26,898 bases of DNA from TMED27 sp050633165 (GTDB lineage: Bacteria > Pseudomonadota > Alphaproteobacteria > Micavibrionales > Micavibrionaceae), in the NCBI GenBank assembly GCA_050633165.1, contig JBOEFZ010000027.1, positions 1 to 26,898 on the forward strand. The letters run 5' to 3'. The number at the start of each line of letters is the position of its first letter. Position 1 is the stretch's first letter. The notes beneath the pieces are model-generated. The model saw nothing but the letters and a program-made list of their open reading frames with translations. It searched no databases and was not told the origin of the DNA. This document shows, in pieces, positions 1 to 7,368 of this stretch. The position numbers and the translations under genes were made by a program.

Positions 1-167
1 CCACGCTCAATGGTGATAGTAGTATCCTGCGCCAGAGCGCTGCTTTTCGTGAATTGCGCATGCGCCCAAAACAGGCCGAGCGCGGCGATAACGGCCGCAC
101 TCGTCACGCCATAAACAAACAGGCCAAGAATAAAACGCAATGCGGTTCGCGCGCCTGCATTGCTCAT
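1..167 (-). CDS. mltG: Endolytic murein transglycosylase MltG, N-terminal fragment
   Basis: This is the first 55 codons of a gene that runs off the left edge. The start ATG is at 165-167, three bases after the fabF stop, so it is probably co-transcribed with fabF. The protein begins with a short basic stretch (MSNAGARTALRF) followed by one hydrophobic membrane anchor (about residues 11-31) and then a segment (AQDTTITIERG) typical of the start of the YceG/MltG periplasmic region. MltG cleaves nascent glycan strands near the membrane. The fabF-mltG order is common in Alphaproteobacteria and supports the call. The LysM-like and catalytic regions are outside the window, so the assignment rests on the N-terminus and context. 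Confidence 0.75.
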   Translation of the reverse strand, partial: MSNAGARTALRFILGLFVYGVTSAAVIAALGLFWAHAQFTKSSALAQDTTITIER

Positions 168-170
168 ATT

Positions 171-1430
171 CTAAACCGCCTTCATCACAAGGGAAGCATT
201 CGTACCGCCAAAGCCGAATGAGTTGGAAAGAATGGTCGTAACCTTCTTCTCTTTCGCAATTTTTGGCACAAGGTCAATGCCGCTGATCCCCTCGGAGGGG
301 GTTTCGAGGTTGAGGGTGGGTGGCAAGATGCCTGTCTCAACGGCCTTAAGCGAGTAAATCGCCTCAACCGCGCCCGCCGCACCAAGAAGATGCCCGATGG
401 CAGATTTGGTGGAAGACATGGAAATGCTGTCCAATGTATTGGCGAAGAGACGTTTAACCGCGCCAAATTCAATACCATCACCCACGGGCGTGGATGTCCC
501 ATGCGCGTTGATGTAATCGATATCCTCGGGGTTAAGTTTGGCGCGTTTAAGTGCCGCTTCCATCGCGCGATAGCCACCATTACCATCTTCGGCAGGGGAG
601 GTAATATGATGCGCATCACCCGAAAGGCCATAGCCGATCACTTCACCGTAAATTTTCGCGCCGCGTGCCTTGGCATGCTCATATTCCTCGAGCACGACAA
701 TCCCCGCACCCTCGCCAATGACAAATCCATCGCGATCTTGATCCCATGGGCGCGAAGCATCTTGTGGCGCGTCGTTATAGCCCGTAGAGAGCGCCCGCGC
801 CGCCGCAAAGCCCGCAACGCCAAGGCGGCAAACCGCGCCTTCCGCACCGCCCGCAACCATCACATCGGCATCATCCAGCGCGATTAACCGCGCTGCATCA
901 CCAATCGCATGCGTTCCGGTCGCGCACGCCGTGACAACCGAATGATTCGGGCCACGAAATCCGTATTTGATAGAAACATGACCGGATGTCAGATTGATCA
1001 AAGCCGCAGGGACAAAAAACGGGGAAACCCGACGCGGCCCTTTTTCATTTAAGAGGGTCGAGGTCTTGTAAATCTCGTCCAGCCCGCCAATACCAGAGCC
1101 GATCAAAACGCCCGTACGGTTTTGCTGCTCCTCATTCTCCGGTTTCCAACCGGAATCTTCAATGGCCTCGATTGATGCCGCCATGCCGTAGACAATAAAT
1201 TCATCAACCTTGCGCTGTTCCTTGGGGTGCATGAATGTGTCGGGGTTGTATTCACCCGCATTATCACCGCGCGGAATCACGCCCGCGATTTGAGAGGCAA
1301 TATCGGACACTTCAAAATGTTCGATTTTCTTGATGCCGCTTTTGGCATTTGTGATGGCATCCCAATTATGCTCGACACCCACGCCAAGCGGAGAAACCAT
1401 TCCCATTCCTGTTACTACAACTCTACGCAT
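171..1430 (-). CDS. fabF: Beta-ketoacyl-ACP synthase II (KAS II)
   Basis: This is the elongating condensing enzyme of type II fatty-acid synthesis, which adds malonyl-ACP to acyl-ACP in the cytoplasm. The 419-residue length is normal for FabF. The thiolase-fold Cys-His-His triad is visible: Cys169 in TACATGTH, His310 in AHGTSTPVGD and His347 in SAIGHLLGAAGA. The C-terminus (SNSFGFGGTNASLV) is the family signature. The start ATG has a strong GAGGAG ribosome site eight bases upstream. The gene lies downstream of acpP and directly upstream of mltG. A small hairpin at 1470-1487 separates it from acpP and may lower its expression relative to the carrier protein. Confidence 0.98.
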   Translation of the reverse strand: MRRVVVTGMGMVSPLGVGVEHNWDAITNAKSGIKKIEHFEVSDIASQIAGVIPRGDNAGEYNPDTFMHPKEQRKVDEFIVYGMAASIEAIEDSGWKPENEEQQNRTGVLIGSGIGGLDEIYKTSTLLNEKGPRRVSPFFVPAALINLTSGHVSIKYGFRGPNHSVVTACATGTHAIGDAARLIALDDADVMVAGGAEGAVCRLGVAGFAAARALSTGYNDAPQDASRPWDQDRDGFVIGEGAGIVVLEEYEHAKARGAKIYGEVIGYGLSGDAHHITSPAEDGNGGYRAMEAALKRAKLNPEDIDYINAHGTSTPVGDGIEFGAVKRLFANTLDSISMSSTKSAIGHLLGAAGAVEAIYSLKAVETGILPPTLNLETPSEGISGIDLVPKIAKEKKVTTILSNSFGFGGTNASLVMKAV

Positions 1431-1469
1431 ATCTCAAACTCCTCAAATTTCAGAAGCACCATAATAGAA

Positions 1470-1487
1470 TCCCCGCATGAGCGGGGA
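1470..1487 (-). terminator. Hairpin between acpP and fabF, possible attenuator
   Basis: A perfect 7-bp stem (TCCCCGC / GCGGGGA) with the four-base loop ATGA lies between the acpP stop and the fabF start. On the coding (minus) strand it is followed by TTCTATT, a weak U tract, so it is more likely a partial terminator or mRNA-stabilising hairpin than a full stop. Acyl carrier protein is needed in large excess over FabF, which fits partial termination here. Its role is inferred from position only. Confidence 0.5.
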
Positions 1488-1521
1488 AACAAAAAACTTA
1501 TATTAAAGCACTAAAAAAGGC

Positions 1522-1755
1522 TTATGAATTTTCTTCGATGAACTTCACCGCGTCGCCAACGGTCTGGATTTTTTCCGCTGCGTCGTCTGGAATTTCAACA
1601 CTAAACTCTTCTTCGAACGCCATGACAAGCTCAACCGTATCAAGGGAATCTGCCCCGAGATCATCGATAAAGCTTGCGCCTTCGGCTACTTTGTCTTCGT
1701 CAACACCAAGATGCTCAACAACGATTTTCTTAACGCGGCCAGCTACATCACTCAT
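1522..1755 (-). CDS. acpP: Acyl carrier protein
   Basis: This is a 77-residue acidic carrier protein that holds growing acyl chains on a 4'-phosphopantetheine arm. The attachment serine is Ser37 in the classic GADSLDTVELVMAFEEEF motif. The length and the C-terminal helix are normal for AcpP. The start has an AGGA ribosome site about seven bases upstream. It sits between fabG (upstream on the same strand) and fabF. The 242-bp gap from fabG suggests it also has its own promoter; no convincing -35/-10 pair was found, but an 8-bp inverted repeat lies in the leader (1850-1878). Confidence 0.98.
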   Translation of the reverse strand: MSDVAGRVKKIVVEHLGVDEDKVAEGASFIDDLGADSLDTVELVMAFEEEFSVEIPDDAAEKIQTVGDAVKFIEENS

Positions 1756-1849
1756 GATTTAATCCTATTCTTTTGTTTAAAGTCAGTTATTTCTTTGCGT
1801 GGACTTTAACGATTTGAAATCCAAATGCAAGCCCTATATGGGGATAGAC

Positions 1850-1878
1850 CGCAAAGCTTTTGTGGACAAGGCTTTGCG
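1850..1878. repeat. 8-bp inverted repeat in the acpP upstream region
   Basis: CGCAAAGC (1850-1857) and GCTTTGCG (1871-1878) form a perfect inverted repeat with a 13-base spacer, about 95 bp upstream of the acpP start. No T run follows on the minus strand, so it does not look like the fabG terminator. It could be an operator or a structure in the acpP leader. No regulator can be assigned. Confidence 0.35.
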
Positions 1879-1997
1879 TTAAAAATACGTAAGCCAAGAG
1901 ATTTTTATCGTGACGAGAAAGGCGAGCCGACGCGTAAATTTTCTACGTGAGGTGAAGGCTGACGACGTCATCGGTGAAAATATCGCAGCTTACAGCT

Positions 1998-2735
1998 TTA
2001 AATCATCGCCATGCCGCCGTTTACGTGCAGTGTTTGCCCTGTCACATACCCCGCCTCGTCGCTCGCTAAATAGAGAGCGGCCGCGGCGATGTCGTTACTC
2101 GCGCCCATTTTCCCGGCGGGAATTGTGCCGTTGATTTTTGCCTTTTGATCATCGTTAAGCGCATCGGTCATGGCGGTGGCGATAAAGCCGGGTGCAATCG
2201 CGTTAACCGTAATGCCGCGCGAGGCAACCTCCGCCGCCATGGCCTTGCCCCATCCGATCATACCGGCCTTGGACGCCACATAATTACATTGCCCCGGATT
2301 GCCCGTTACACCGACCACAGACGCCACATTGATAATACGCCCATGACGGCGCTTCATCATGCCGCGCTGCACGGCCTTGGCGAGGCGGAAGGTCGCGGTC
2401 ATGTTGACATCAATCACTTGCTGCCAATCTTCATCCGACATGCGCATGGAAAGGCCATCGCGCGTAAGGCCGGCATTATTCACTAAAATATCAATCTGCC
2501 CAAGCGCCTCATCCGCGCGCTTCACGAGATCAACCACCGCATCCGAATCGGATAGATCAGCCGGAAGAACGGAAACACGCTCCCCGAGCTCCGCGCTCAG
2601 CGCCTGCAATTTCTCCTCATTCCGTCCGGAAATGCCGACATGTGCGCCCGCGCCATGCAATGCCTTTGCAATCTCCCCGCCAATGCCGCCTGTCGCGCCT
2701 GTGACTAATGCTGTTTTTCCGGATAAATCAAACAT
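1998..2735 (-). CDS. fabG: 3-oxoacyl-ACP reductase
   Basis: This is the NADPH-dependent short-chain dehydrogenase that reduces 3-oxoacyl-ACP in the elongation cycle. The 245-residue length is typical. The cofactor motif TGATGGIG is at 12-19 and NNAG at 86-89. The catalytic tetrad is visible as Asn111, Ser139, Tyr152 and Lys156 (NYVASKAG). The C-terminus (YVTGQTLHVNGGMAMI) matches FabG closely. The gene is first in the fabG-acpP-fabF-mltG cluster. In many proteobacteria fabD lies directly upstream. Here fabD is 6 kb away, and a remnant of its 3' end remains at 3331-3402, so the cluster appears to have been split. Confidence 0.97.
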   Translation of the reverse strand: MFDLSGKTALVTGATGGIGGEIAKALHGAGAHVGISGRNEEKLQALSAELGERVSVLPADLSDSDAVVDLVKRADEALGQIDILVNNAGLTRDGLSMRMSDEDWQQVIDVNMTATFRLAKAVQRGMMKRRHGRIINVASVVGVTGNPGQCNYVASKAGMIGWGKAMAAEVASRGITVNAIAPGFIATAMTDALNDDQKAKINGTIPAGKMGASNDIAAAALYLASDEAGYVTGQTLHVNGGMAMI

Positions 2736-2763
2736 ATCTTTACCTTTTTCATATTAAAATGGT

Positions 2764-2791
2764 TTGCAATCTATACAAAAAGGCTTATATC
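2764..2791 (+). promoter_or_regulatory. Candidate sigma-70 promoter for the 2835 gene
   Basis: TTGCAA (2764-2769), a 16-base spacer and TATATC (2786-2791) read toward the gene starting at 2835. The same TTGCAA -35 hexamer with 16-base spacing appears before pdxS, which adds slight support. Confidence 0.4.
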
Positions 2792-2821
2792 GCTATATGC
2801 CCAGAGTCAATTGAGTGTCAA
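2792..2821 (-). promoter_or_regulatory. Candidate sigma-70 promoter for fabG
   Basis: On the minus strand, TTGACA (2816-2821), an 18-base spacer and TATAGC (2792-2797) lie about 57 bp upstream of the fabG start. A second option, TTGACT with a 15-base spacer to TATAAG, overlaps it. The two divergent promoters here are packed within 60 bp. Confidence 0.4.
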
Positions 2822-2834
2822 TCAAGTGAGTATT

Positions 2835-3248
2835 ATGAATTCGTCAAAGCCACAACAAATCATGCTGCCGCGTGCCCTGTTTAAGGAATTCCACAAGGGA
2901 TTCTCCTTTGTGAAAAAAGCGGAGCTTTCCCCCGCGCAGGGATTTTTAGAGCTGCATGATGCGGTGTGTGAGGCTTTTAGCCGCATTGATCTGCCCGAAG
3001 ATGCGCGCGGGGATGTGAATAATTTGATCAATTCCCTGCAAAATCTGCATGAAACCCTCGCCGAACAAGAGAGCATTGACGCCGATGCCGATGGCTATTT
3101 TATCGAGCGCGAAGATTTATCGCACGTCATCGCCAATATGCGCGCCTTGGGCGATGCCATCCGCATGCACCAAACCGAATTAGCCCATCACGATGTGGCG
3201 AAGGCGATTTTATGGTCGAAGACGGCGTTGAAGAAAGTCCTAGCCTAA
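2835..3248 (+). CDS. Small protein of unknown function
   Basis: I do not recognise this 137-residue protein. It is soluble and helix-rich, with no signal peptide, membrane segment or cysteine motif. The centre (roughly residues 60-110) is acidic and could form a helical hairpin. I place the start at ATG 2835, preceded by AAGTGAG seven bases upstream, rather than at the in-frame TTG at 2811, which has no ribosome site. It reads divergently from fabG, has a plausible promoter at 2764 and ends before a hairpin terminator at 3277. That makes it a self-contained transcription unit between fabG and the fabD-tail remnant. Nothing in its sequence ties it to fatty-acid synthesis. Confidence 0.75.
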   Translation: MNSSKPQQIMLPRALFKEFHKGFSFVKKAELSPAQGFLELHDAVCEAFSRIDLPEDARGDVNNLINSLQNLHETLAEQESIDADADGYFIEREDLSHVIANMRALGDAIRMHQTELAHHDVAKAILWSKTALKKVLA

Positions 3249-3276
3249 AAAAGCACCTAAGGGCACGACTGCGCCC

Positions 3277-3297
3277 CGCCGATCGTTCGGCGCTTTT
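3277..3297 (+). terminator. Rho-independent terminator of the 2835 gene
   Basis: A 6-bp GC-rich stem (CGCCGA / TCGGCG) with tetraloop TCGT is followed by CTTTT, 28 bases after the stop codon of the preceding gene. The T run is short, so termination may be partial. Confidence 0.55.
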
Positions 3298-3330
3298 AAA
3301 CTAGCGCGAAGCGCGTAAAAAGCCTCACCG

Positions 3331-3402
3331 TTAAGACAGCGCTTCAATCAACGCCTCAATCTTCGCAACATTGCCCGCATTGCTCGTTGCTATCTTTTTA
3401 TG
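3331..3402 (-). pseudogene. Orphan copy of the fabD 3' end (72 bp)
   Basis: Read on the minus strand, this stretch encodes the last 23 residues and stop codon of FabD (NAGNVAKIEALIEALS then TAA), in frame. It matches the true fabD end (8828-8899) at 62 of 72 positions by hand alignment. Several differences change amino acids (for example E to K twice). It has no start, and its 5' edge overlaps the stop codon of the hybrid kinase gene. It marks where fabD probably once adjoined fabG, or one arm of a duplication created when the signalling island entered. Confidence 0.9.
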
Positions 3403-5569
3403 CATTTAAGGCCTTCACGACTTTTTCATAGGAGGTAAGGATATTGTCTAGAATTTTTTCTTTTATTGCGGCGGATTCCTCAAAACCTTCCTCAGCCTCA
3501 AAGCAAGCGTCCGATAATGCTTGCGCGCCCAGATTTGCGGCCGATCCTTTAAGTTTATGGGCGGCCTTCCTCCATTCTTCGTCTTCTTCATTCTGATAGT
3601 TTTTTAGGGTTCTTAGAGACTCTTTGGCATAAGTGGTGAACATTTCAATCAGCTCCTTTTCTTCTTCGAGGTCACCATCTGTAAACATACGCAAACGATC
3701 CCAATCCATCACTTTCGCACTATCCTCAAACATACTTGCTTCTACTTGTACGGGAACATTCACTATCTCAGAGACGAGACTTGGTTCCGTCCACTTTTCC
3801 AGCATAGCCATTAATTTATCGGGCTTGATAGGCTTGCTGAGATAATCATCCATTCCGGCCCTCAAACATTTTTCCTTATCGCCAACCATGGCGTTTGCGG
3901 TTAAAGCAATAACCGGCAGATGTGATCCTGTTTTTTCTTCGCACTCACGTAACAAAGTTGTAGCTTGATAGCCATCTAGCTCAGGCATTTGGCAATCCAT
4001 GAGAACAACATCATAATTATTTTCGGCGATCATATCGAGGGCTTGCCGTCCGTTTTCAGCGAGATCAACATAAACAAAACCAAGTTTTTTGAGGAGCTTT
4101 TTGACAAAAGTTTGATTAACTGGGTGATCGTCAACAGCCAGAATGCGGATATCTTTTGAAAGTGTTATGTTAGAGCTACCTTGTTTCTCATCATAAAGAT
4201 TAACCAAAACTTCAGTTTCATCTGCAATTGTTAACGGGATTGTAAACCAAAATGTAGAGCCTTGCCCCTCCACACTATCAACACCAATCTCTCCGCCCAT
4301 TAGATCAACCAGTTGTTGGGTGATCGCCAGCCCTAAACCTGTTCCGCCGAATTTGCGTGTCACAGAGGTATCAGCTTGAGTGAATTTTTCAAAAATAGCA
4401 TCAAGTTTATCTTTTGGAATGCCAACGCCCGTATCCTCCACCGCCAGATATAGCGTTGACGAATCACTATTCATTGTAGTTTTAAGAACAACCGTGATAT
4501 TCCCGTCTGTAGTGAATTTTAGAGCGTTATTGATCAAATTACGCAGCACTTGCTGAATACGCCCCAAGTCCCCCCAAATTGCTGATGGCACGCCTTCAGC
4601 GCGCTCTATATCCAGTGCAATGCCTTTATCTGTTGCTAAAGGCAAAAAGAGCTGCACAATTTGTTGCACTGCTGTTTCCACATGGAAAGGTACGGTTTCA
4701 ATTTCAAGCTCCCCTGCTTCAATTTTAGAAATATCAAGAATGTCATTCAAAATGCTGAGCAAATTCTCACTTGAACCATGCAATGTTTCAACATTTTCAC
4801 GTTGATCCATATTCAGAGATGAATCTAAAAGCATTTCCGCCATACCGATAATGCCGTTCATTGGCGTCCGTAATTCATGCGACATATTGGCGAGGAATTC
4901 TGTTTTTGCTGCGCTTGCTTGTTCCGCTTTGTTCTTTGCCTCCAATGCTTCGAACCGGATAAGTTCAAGCTTATCGGCATATTCCTGCATTTGTTCTTCA
5001 ACGCGCTTGCGTTCTGCGATCTCCTTTTCCGCTGTTTCTTTTTGCTGCTTGAGATCTTTTTCAAACCGTTTTTGCCGCGTGATATTGCGCTCTATTGCGG
5101 TGAAATGGGTAATTTCTCCATTTTTGTCGTGAATAGGCATGATACTGATATCAAGCCAATAAGGATCACCATCTTTGGTATAGTTTTTAAGTTCGCCCTT
5201 GAATGATTTACCTTTCATCAAGGCGTTTTTGAGTTTATCTAGCGTTTTTCGGTCTGTATCCGGTCCCTGCAAGATTCGAGGCGTTTTTCCGATGATTTCA
5301 TCGGCTTCGTAGCCGGAAATGCGGGTAAAGGCTTCGTTGACGTAAATGATTTCCGGACCGCCGTCATCCAAGTTAGCTTTTGTAATAACCACGCCATCAT
5401 TGGCACAAACAACTGTCGCACTAAGCAATCTAGAATTTTCTTCCAGCTCTTCATTGATTTCATAAATTTCGCGGCTTTTTGCTTCTAAAAAATGCTCGGC
5501 TTGCTGGCGCGCAGATTTTTCACGTGCGAGCCGCTTTTCCAAGCGCTGTATTCGATCATCGTCCGTCAT
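3398..5569 (-). CDS. Hybrid histidine kinase: PAS-HisKA-HATPase-REC-HPt
   Basis: A 723-residue cytoplasmic phosphorelay kinase with no membrane segment. In order: an N-terminal coiled coil (1-50); a PAS domain (about 51-165); a second coiled coil (165-222); HisKA with phospho-acceptor His231 in MSHELRTPMNG; an ATPase domain with N box Asn347-Asn348, DTGVGIP at 379-385 and GGTGLGL at 408-414; a receiver domain (about 475-592) with Asp480/481, phospho-acceptor Asp525 and Lys579; and an HPt domain with His671 in AAHKLKGSAANLG. The start has GGGGGTG upstream. It follows the H-NOX gene by 22 bp on the same strand, the usual arrangement in which an H-NOX sensor controls a partner kinase. The full phosphorelay could pass phosphate to the two response regulators next door. 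Its stop codon overlaps the orphan fabD tail. Confidence 0.95.
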   Translation of the reverse strand: MTDDDRIQRLEKRLAREKSARQQAEHFLEAKSREIYEINEELEENSRLLSATVVCANDGVVITKANLDDGGPEIIYVNEAFTRISGYEADEIIGKTPRILQGPDTDRKTLDKLKNALMKGKSFKGELKNYTKDGDPYWLDISIMPIHDKNGEITHFTAIERNITRQKRFEKDLKQQKETAEKEIAERKRVEEQMQEYADKLELIRFEALEAKNKAEQASAAKTEFLANMSHELRTPMNGIIGMAEMLLDSSLNMDQRENVETLHGSSENLLSILNDILDISKIEAGELEIETVPFHVETAVQQIVQLFLPLATDKGIALDIERAEGVPSAIWGDLGRIQQVLRNLINNALKFTTDGNITVVLKTTMNSDSSTLYLAVEDTGVGIPKDKLDAIFEKFTQADTSVTRKFGGTGLGLAITQQLVDLMGGEIGVDSVEGQGSTFWFTIPLTIADETEVLVNLYDEKQGSSNITLSKDIRILAVDDHPVNQTFVKKLLKKLGFVYVDLAENGRQALDMIAENNYDVVLMDCQMPELDGYQATTLLRECEEKTGSHLPVIALTANAMVGDKEKCLRAGMDDYLSKPIKPDKLMAMLEKWTEPSLVSEIVNVPVQVEASMFEDSAKVMDWDRLRMFTDGDLEEEKELIEMFTTYAKESLRTLKNYQNEEDEEWRKAAHKLKGSAANLGAQALSDACFEAEEGFEESAAIKEKILDNILTSYEKVVKALNA

Positions 5570-5591
5570 ATCACCCCCATTATTACGTCAA

Positions 5592-6134
5592 TCATTTTTT
5601 AACAAGCGTGAAAATGCGAGAATACTCCCCTTCTGTATTCTTATCTTCGCTTTGTATTTCAATATTTTCTTTGTAAAAATCAATACATCCGCGCATTAAA
5701 CCTTCTGCAAAATCTGCGAGTGGGCATTGTGATTTATATACCATGACAAGCGCGTTATCCCCGAGGCTCTTTGTTGTAAACTGCGGCAACGTCGCATCAG
5801 GGTAGAGTTTTTTTACTTCCACATGGATTGTATCATGAACGCTTTCTAAAAACTCAAACGCCGATGTCGGCTTTTCAAAAAATACGGGCATAAGGGCGTG
5901 AAAACGGAAGAAAAGATGGTGACCATATTTATAAACTAAATCTTTAATAGGAATTTCGGTCTTTTTACTGAGCGCGCCGACAATTTTAAAAAGTTCTTCA
6001 TTATCATAGGTGCCTACCGTTGTATAAGCGCCGCCAGATTCAAGTTCACAATCATCCAAAATATCATCAATCATATCCGATCCAAATAAGTCTTCGACCA
6101 TGTCCAATAACTCTGTAAACACAATTCCTTTCAT
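5592..6134 (-). CDS. H-NOX (HNOB) haem-binding gas sensor
   Basis: A 180-residue stand-alone H-NOX domain, the usual length. The N-terminus (MKGIVFTELLDMVE), SGGAYTTVGTYD and the region IHVEVKKLYPDATLPQF are family signatures. The expected proximal haem ligand is His104. Such proteins bind NO (some bind O2) through ferrous haem and control a neighbouring kinase or cyclase. The YxSxR motif that holds the haem propionates reads Tyr133-Lys-Ser135-Gln-Cys137 here, with Cys in place of Arg; the codon is TGC, one transition from CGC. The ribosome site is GAGAGGG. It is the middle gene of the regulator/H-NOX/kinase operon, which supports an NO-responsive two-component system. The Arg loss may alter haem binding. 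Confidence 0.92.
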   Translation of the reverse strand: MKGIVFTELLDMVEDLFGSDMIDDILDDCELESGGAYTTVGTYDNEELFKIVGALSKKTEIPIKDLVYKYGHHLFFRFHALMPVFFEKPTSAFEFLESVHDTIHVEVKKLYPDATLPQFTTKSLGDNALVMVYKSQCPLADFAEGLMRGCIDFYKENIEIQSEDKNTEGEYSRIFTLVKK

Positions 6135-6223
6135 AAATACCCTCTCCCCATGCGGTAATGACCAACCCTATATTACCTTGTATAATTATTGATGTAATGG
6201 CATATTTTTCTTTCAAAAAAGAT

Positions 6224-7147
6224 TTAATAAACACGGGTTACATGTGATGTTTCCTTTTTTTGTTTTTCCTGAATGAATGGAGATTTTTGAATGTATTGCA
6301 GGAGCTTTTCTTGTGTGAATGGCTTTCCTACAAAACCTTTAGCACCAAGCTCTATGGCCTTCATTACATTTTCCTTATCACCGTTACCGCTAAACATAAT
6401 AATGTAAGCACCAGGGTCGATTTGAAACAATTTTTTGAGAACTTCATGCCCGTTCATATCCGGCAAACCAATATCCAAAAACAAAACATCCGGCGCTTTG
6501 TGCACATAATTCATAATTGCGCCTTGCCCGTCATCAGTCATAGAAAGCGAATATTGTTTTTTAAGAGCATTCGCGACCAGTTTTTGCGAAAACGGGTCAT
6601 CCTCGACCACCATGATTTCCGGTTGTGTACGCTGGTCGCGGCGCATGGCAAGTGAGGAAATCAAATCCAGATCAATTTTGCCCAACGCCTCATTTCGATT
6701 TTCTGCTACAATTTTTTCTTTTTTCTCCTTGAGCCTTTTCTGACGATCAATCCCAATTTGAATACTCTCAATTTTCCTTTTGCAAATCGTTCTAAGCTTT
6801 GGCCAATCCACCCCGATTTCAAAAAGATAAGCCAGCCCAAATGGCGTTTTTTCCGAAAGGGCTGGCTTAAGTTTGGGGGTTAGAAAAGCTAAAAAATCGT
6901 CAACATGTCTACGTGTTATGTAACGGGTTAAAACAAAAATGTCGTTATCGTGGCACACATAAATTTGTGCAGAGTGGTCTTCTAAGAATCCACGCAAAGC
7001 TTCTAATGTTTTATCGCAACATGCTTGTGTGTCCTGCTCTATTTGCGAAATTCTTAAATGTAAACATCGGTGCGTTGGAAAGTTTTCCCAACATTCCTTT
7101 AGTGTCTCTAAGAATGTTGTTTCCGCTTTTTGTGTAATGACTAACAT
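6224..7147 (-). CDS. Response regulator with an unknown N-terminal domain and C-terminal REC
   Basis: A 307-residue protein, first in the H-NOX operon. The C-terminal half (about 177-289) is a receiver domain with Asp183/184, phospho-acceptor Asp225 (FLDIGLPDMNG), Ser253 and Lys275 (GKPF). The first 150 residues are not a family I recognise. The region around 60-110 (AQIYVCHDNDIFVLTR) has an alternating strand/helix look and might be a degenerate nucleotide-cyclase-like fold, but no GGDEF or EAL motif is present. A basic coiled linker (120-150) joins the halves. There is no DNA-binding domain, so it probably works by protein interaction. The start has GGAAGGAA upstream. A sigma-54 promoter at 7211-7226 points at it with a predicted leader of about 50 bases. 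Confidence 0.85.
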   Translation of the reverse strand: MLVITQKAETTFLETLKECWENFPTHRCLHLRISQIEQDTQACCDKTLEALRGFLEDHSAQIYVCHDNDIFVLTRYITRRHVDDFLAFLTPKLKPALSEKTPFGLAYLFEIGVDWPKLRTICKRKIESIQIGIDRQKRLKEKKEKIVAENRNEALGKIDLDLISSLAMRRDQRTQPEIMVVEDDPFSQKLVANALKKQYSLSMTDDGQGAIMNYVHKAPDVLFLDIGLPDMNGHEVLKKLFQIDPGAYIIMFSGNGDKENVMKAIELGAKGFVGKPFTQEKLLQYIQKSPFIQEKQKKETSHVTRVY

Positions 7148-7210
7148 TTTATTTCCTTCCCTAAAAACTGCCCTAAATTTATTTTAAAATCAATATATTT
7201 ACCATAGCAT

Positions 7211-7226
7211 TGCAATGCGCATGCCA
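7211..7226 (-). promoter_or_regulatory. Sigma-54 (-24/-12) promoter of the H-NOX operon
   Basis: The minus strand reads TGGCATGCGCATTGCA, which matches the consensus TGGCAYRNNNNTTGCW at every defined position, with the invariant GG and GC doublets exactly 12 bases apart. Transcription would start near 7200, about 53 bases before the first regulator's ATG (7145-7147). A sigma-54 activator gene is divergent next door. The stretch also contains a 12-bp palindrome (GCATTGCAATGC), so a different operator is possible, but the perfect spacing and context favour a promoter. Confidence 0.8.
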
Positions 7227-7290
7227 AGCTATAAATCTATATATTTCAATTGCTTAATAGTAAGCCCTCCATGGAATTCTCATTTTCAAA

Positions 7291-7335
7291 CGTTCGATTT
7301 ATAGAATTGAAAGTATAAATTCTATAAATCGAACG
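7291..7335. promoter_or_regulatory. Perfect 18-bp inverted repeat, candidate activator binding site
   Basis: CGTTCGATTTATAGAATT (7291-7308) is repeated exactly in inverted orientation (7318-7335) around a 9-base spacer. Its centre is about 113 bp upstream of the start predicted for the sigma-54 promoter, the usual distance for an enhancer bound by an NtrC-family activator. It lies 34 bp before the start of the activator gene at 7369, so the protein might also control its own synthesis. No T run follows, so it is not a terminator. The binding partner is inferred from position. Confidence 0.65.
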
Positions 7336-7368
7336 CTTTATTAACCCTTTCATGCTATAAATAAGAGT

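Noticed and set aside
390..887. 165-residue plus-strand reading frame
   Set aside because: It lies wholly antisense to fabF, whose motifs are intact, and has no recognisable domain or ribosome site.
1910..2134. 74-residue plus-strand reading frame in the fabG-acpP gap
   Set aside because: Over half is antisense to fabG, the product is strongly basic with no motif, and there is no ribosome site.
5072..5420. LOV photoreceptor reading of the kinase PAS domain (GKTPRILQG resembles GxNCRFLQG)
   Set aside because: The flavin-binding cysteine is absent (Pro97 stands in its place), so it is an ordinary PAS domain with unknown ligand.
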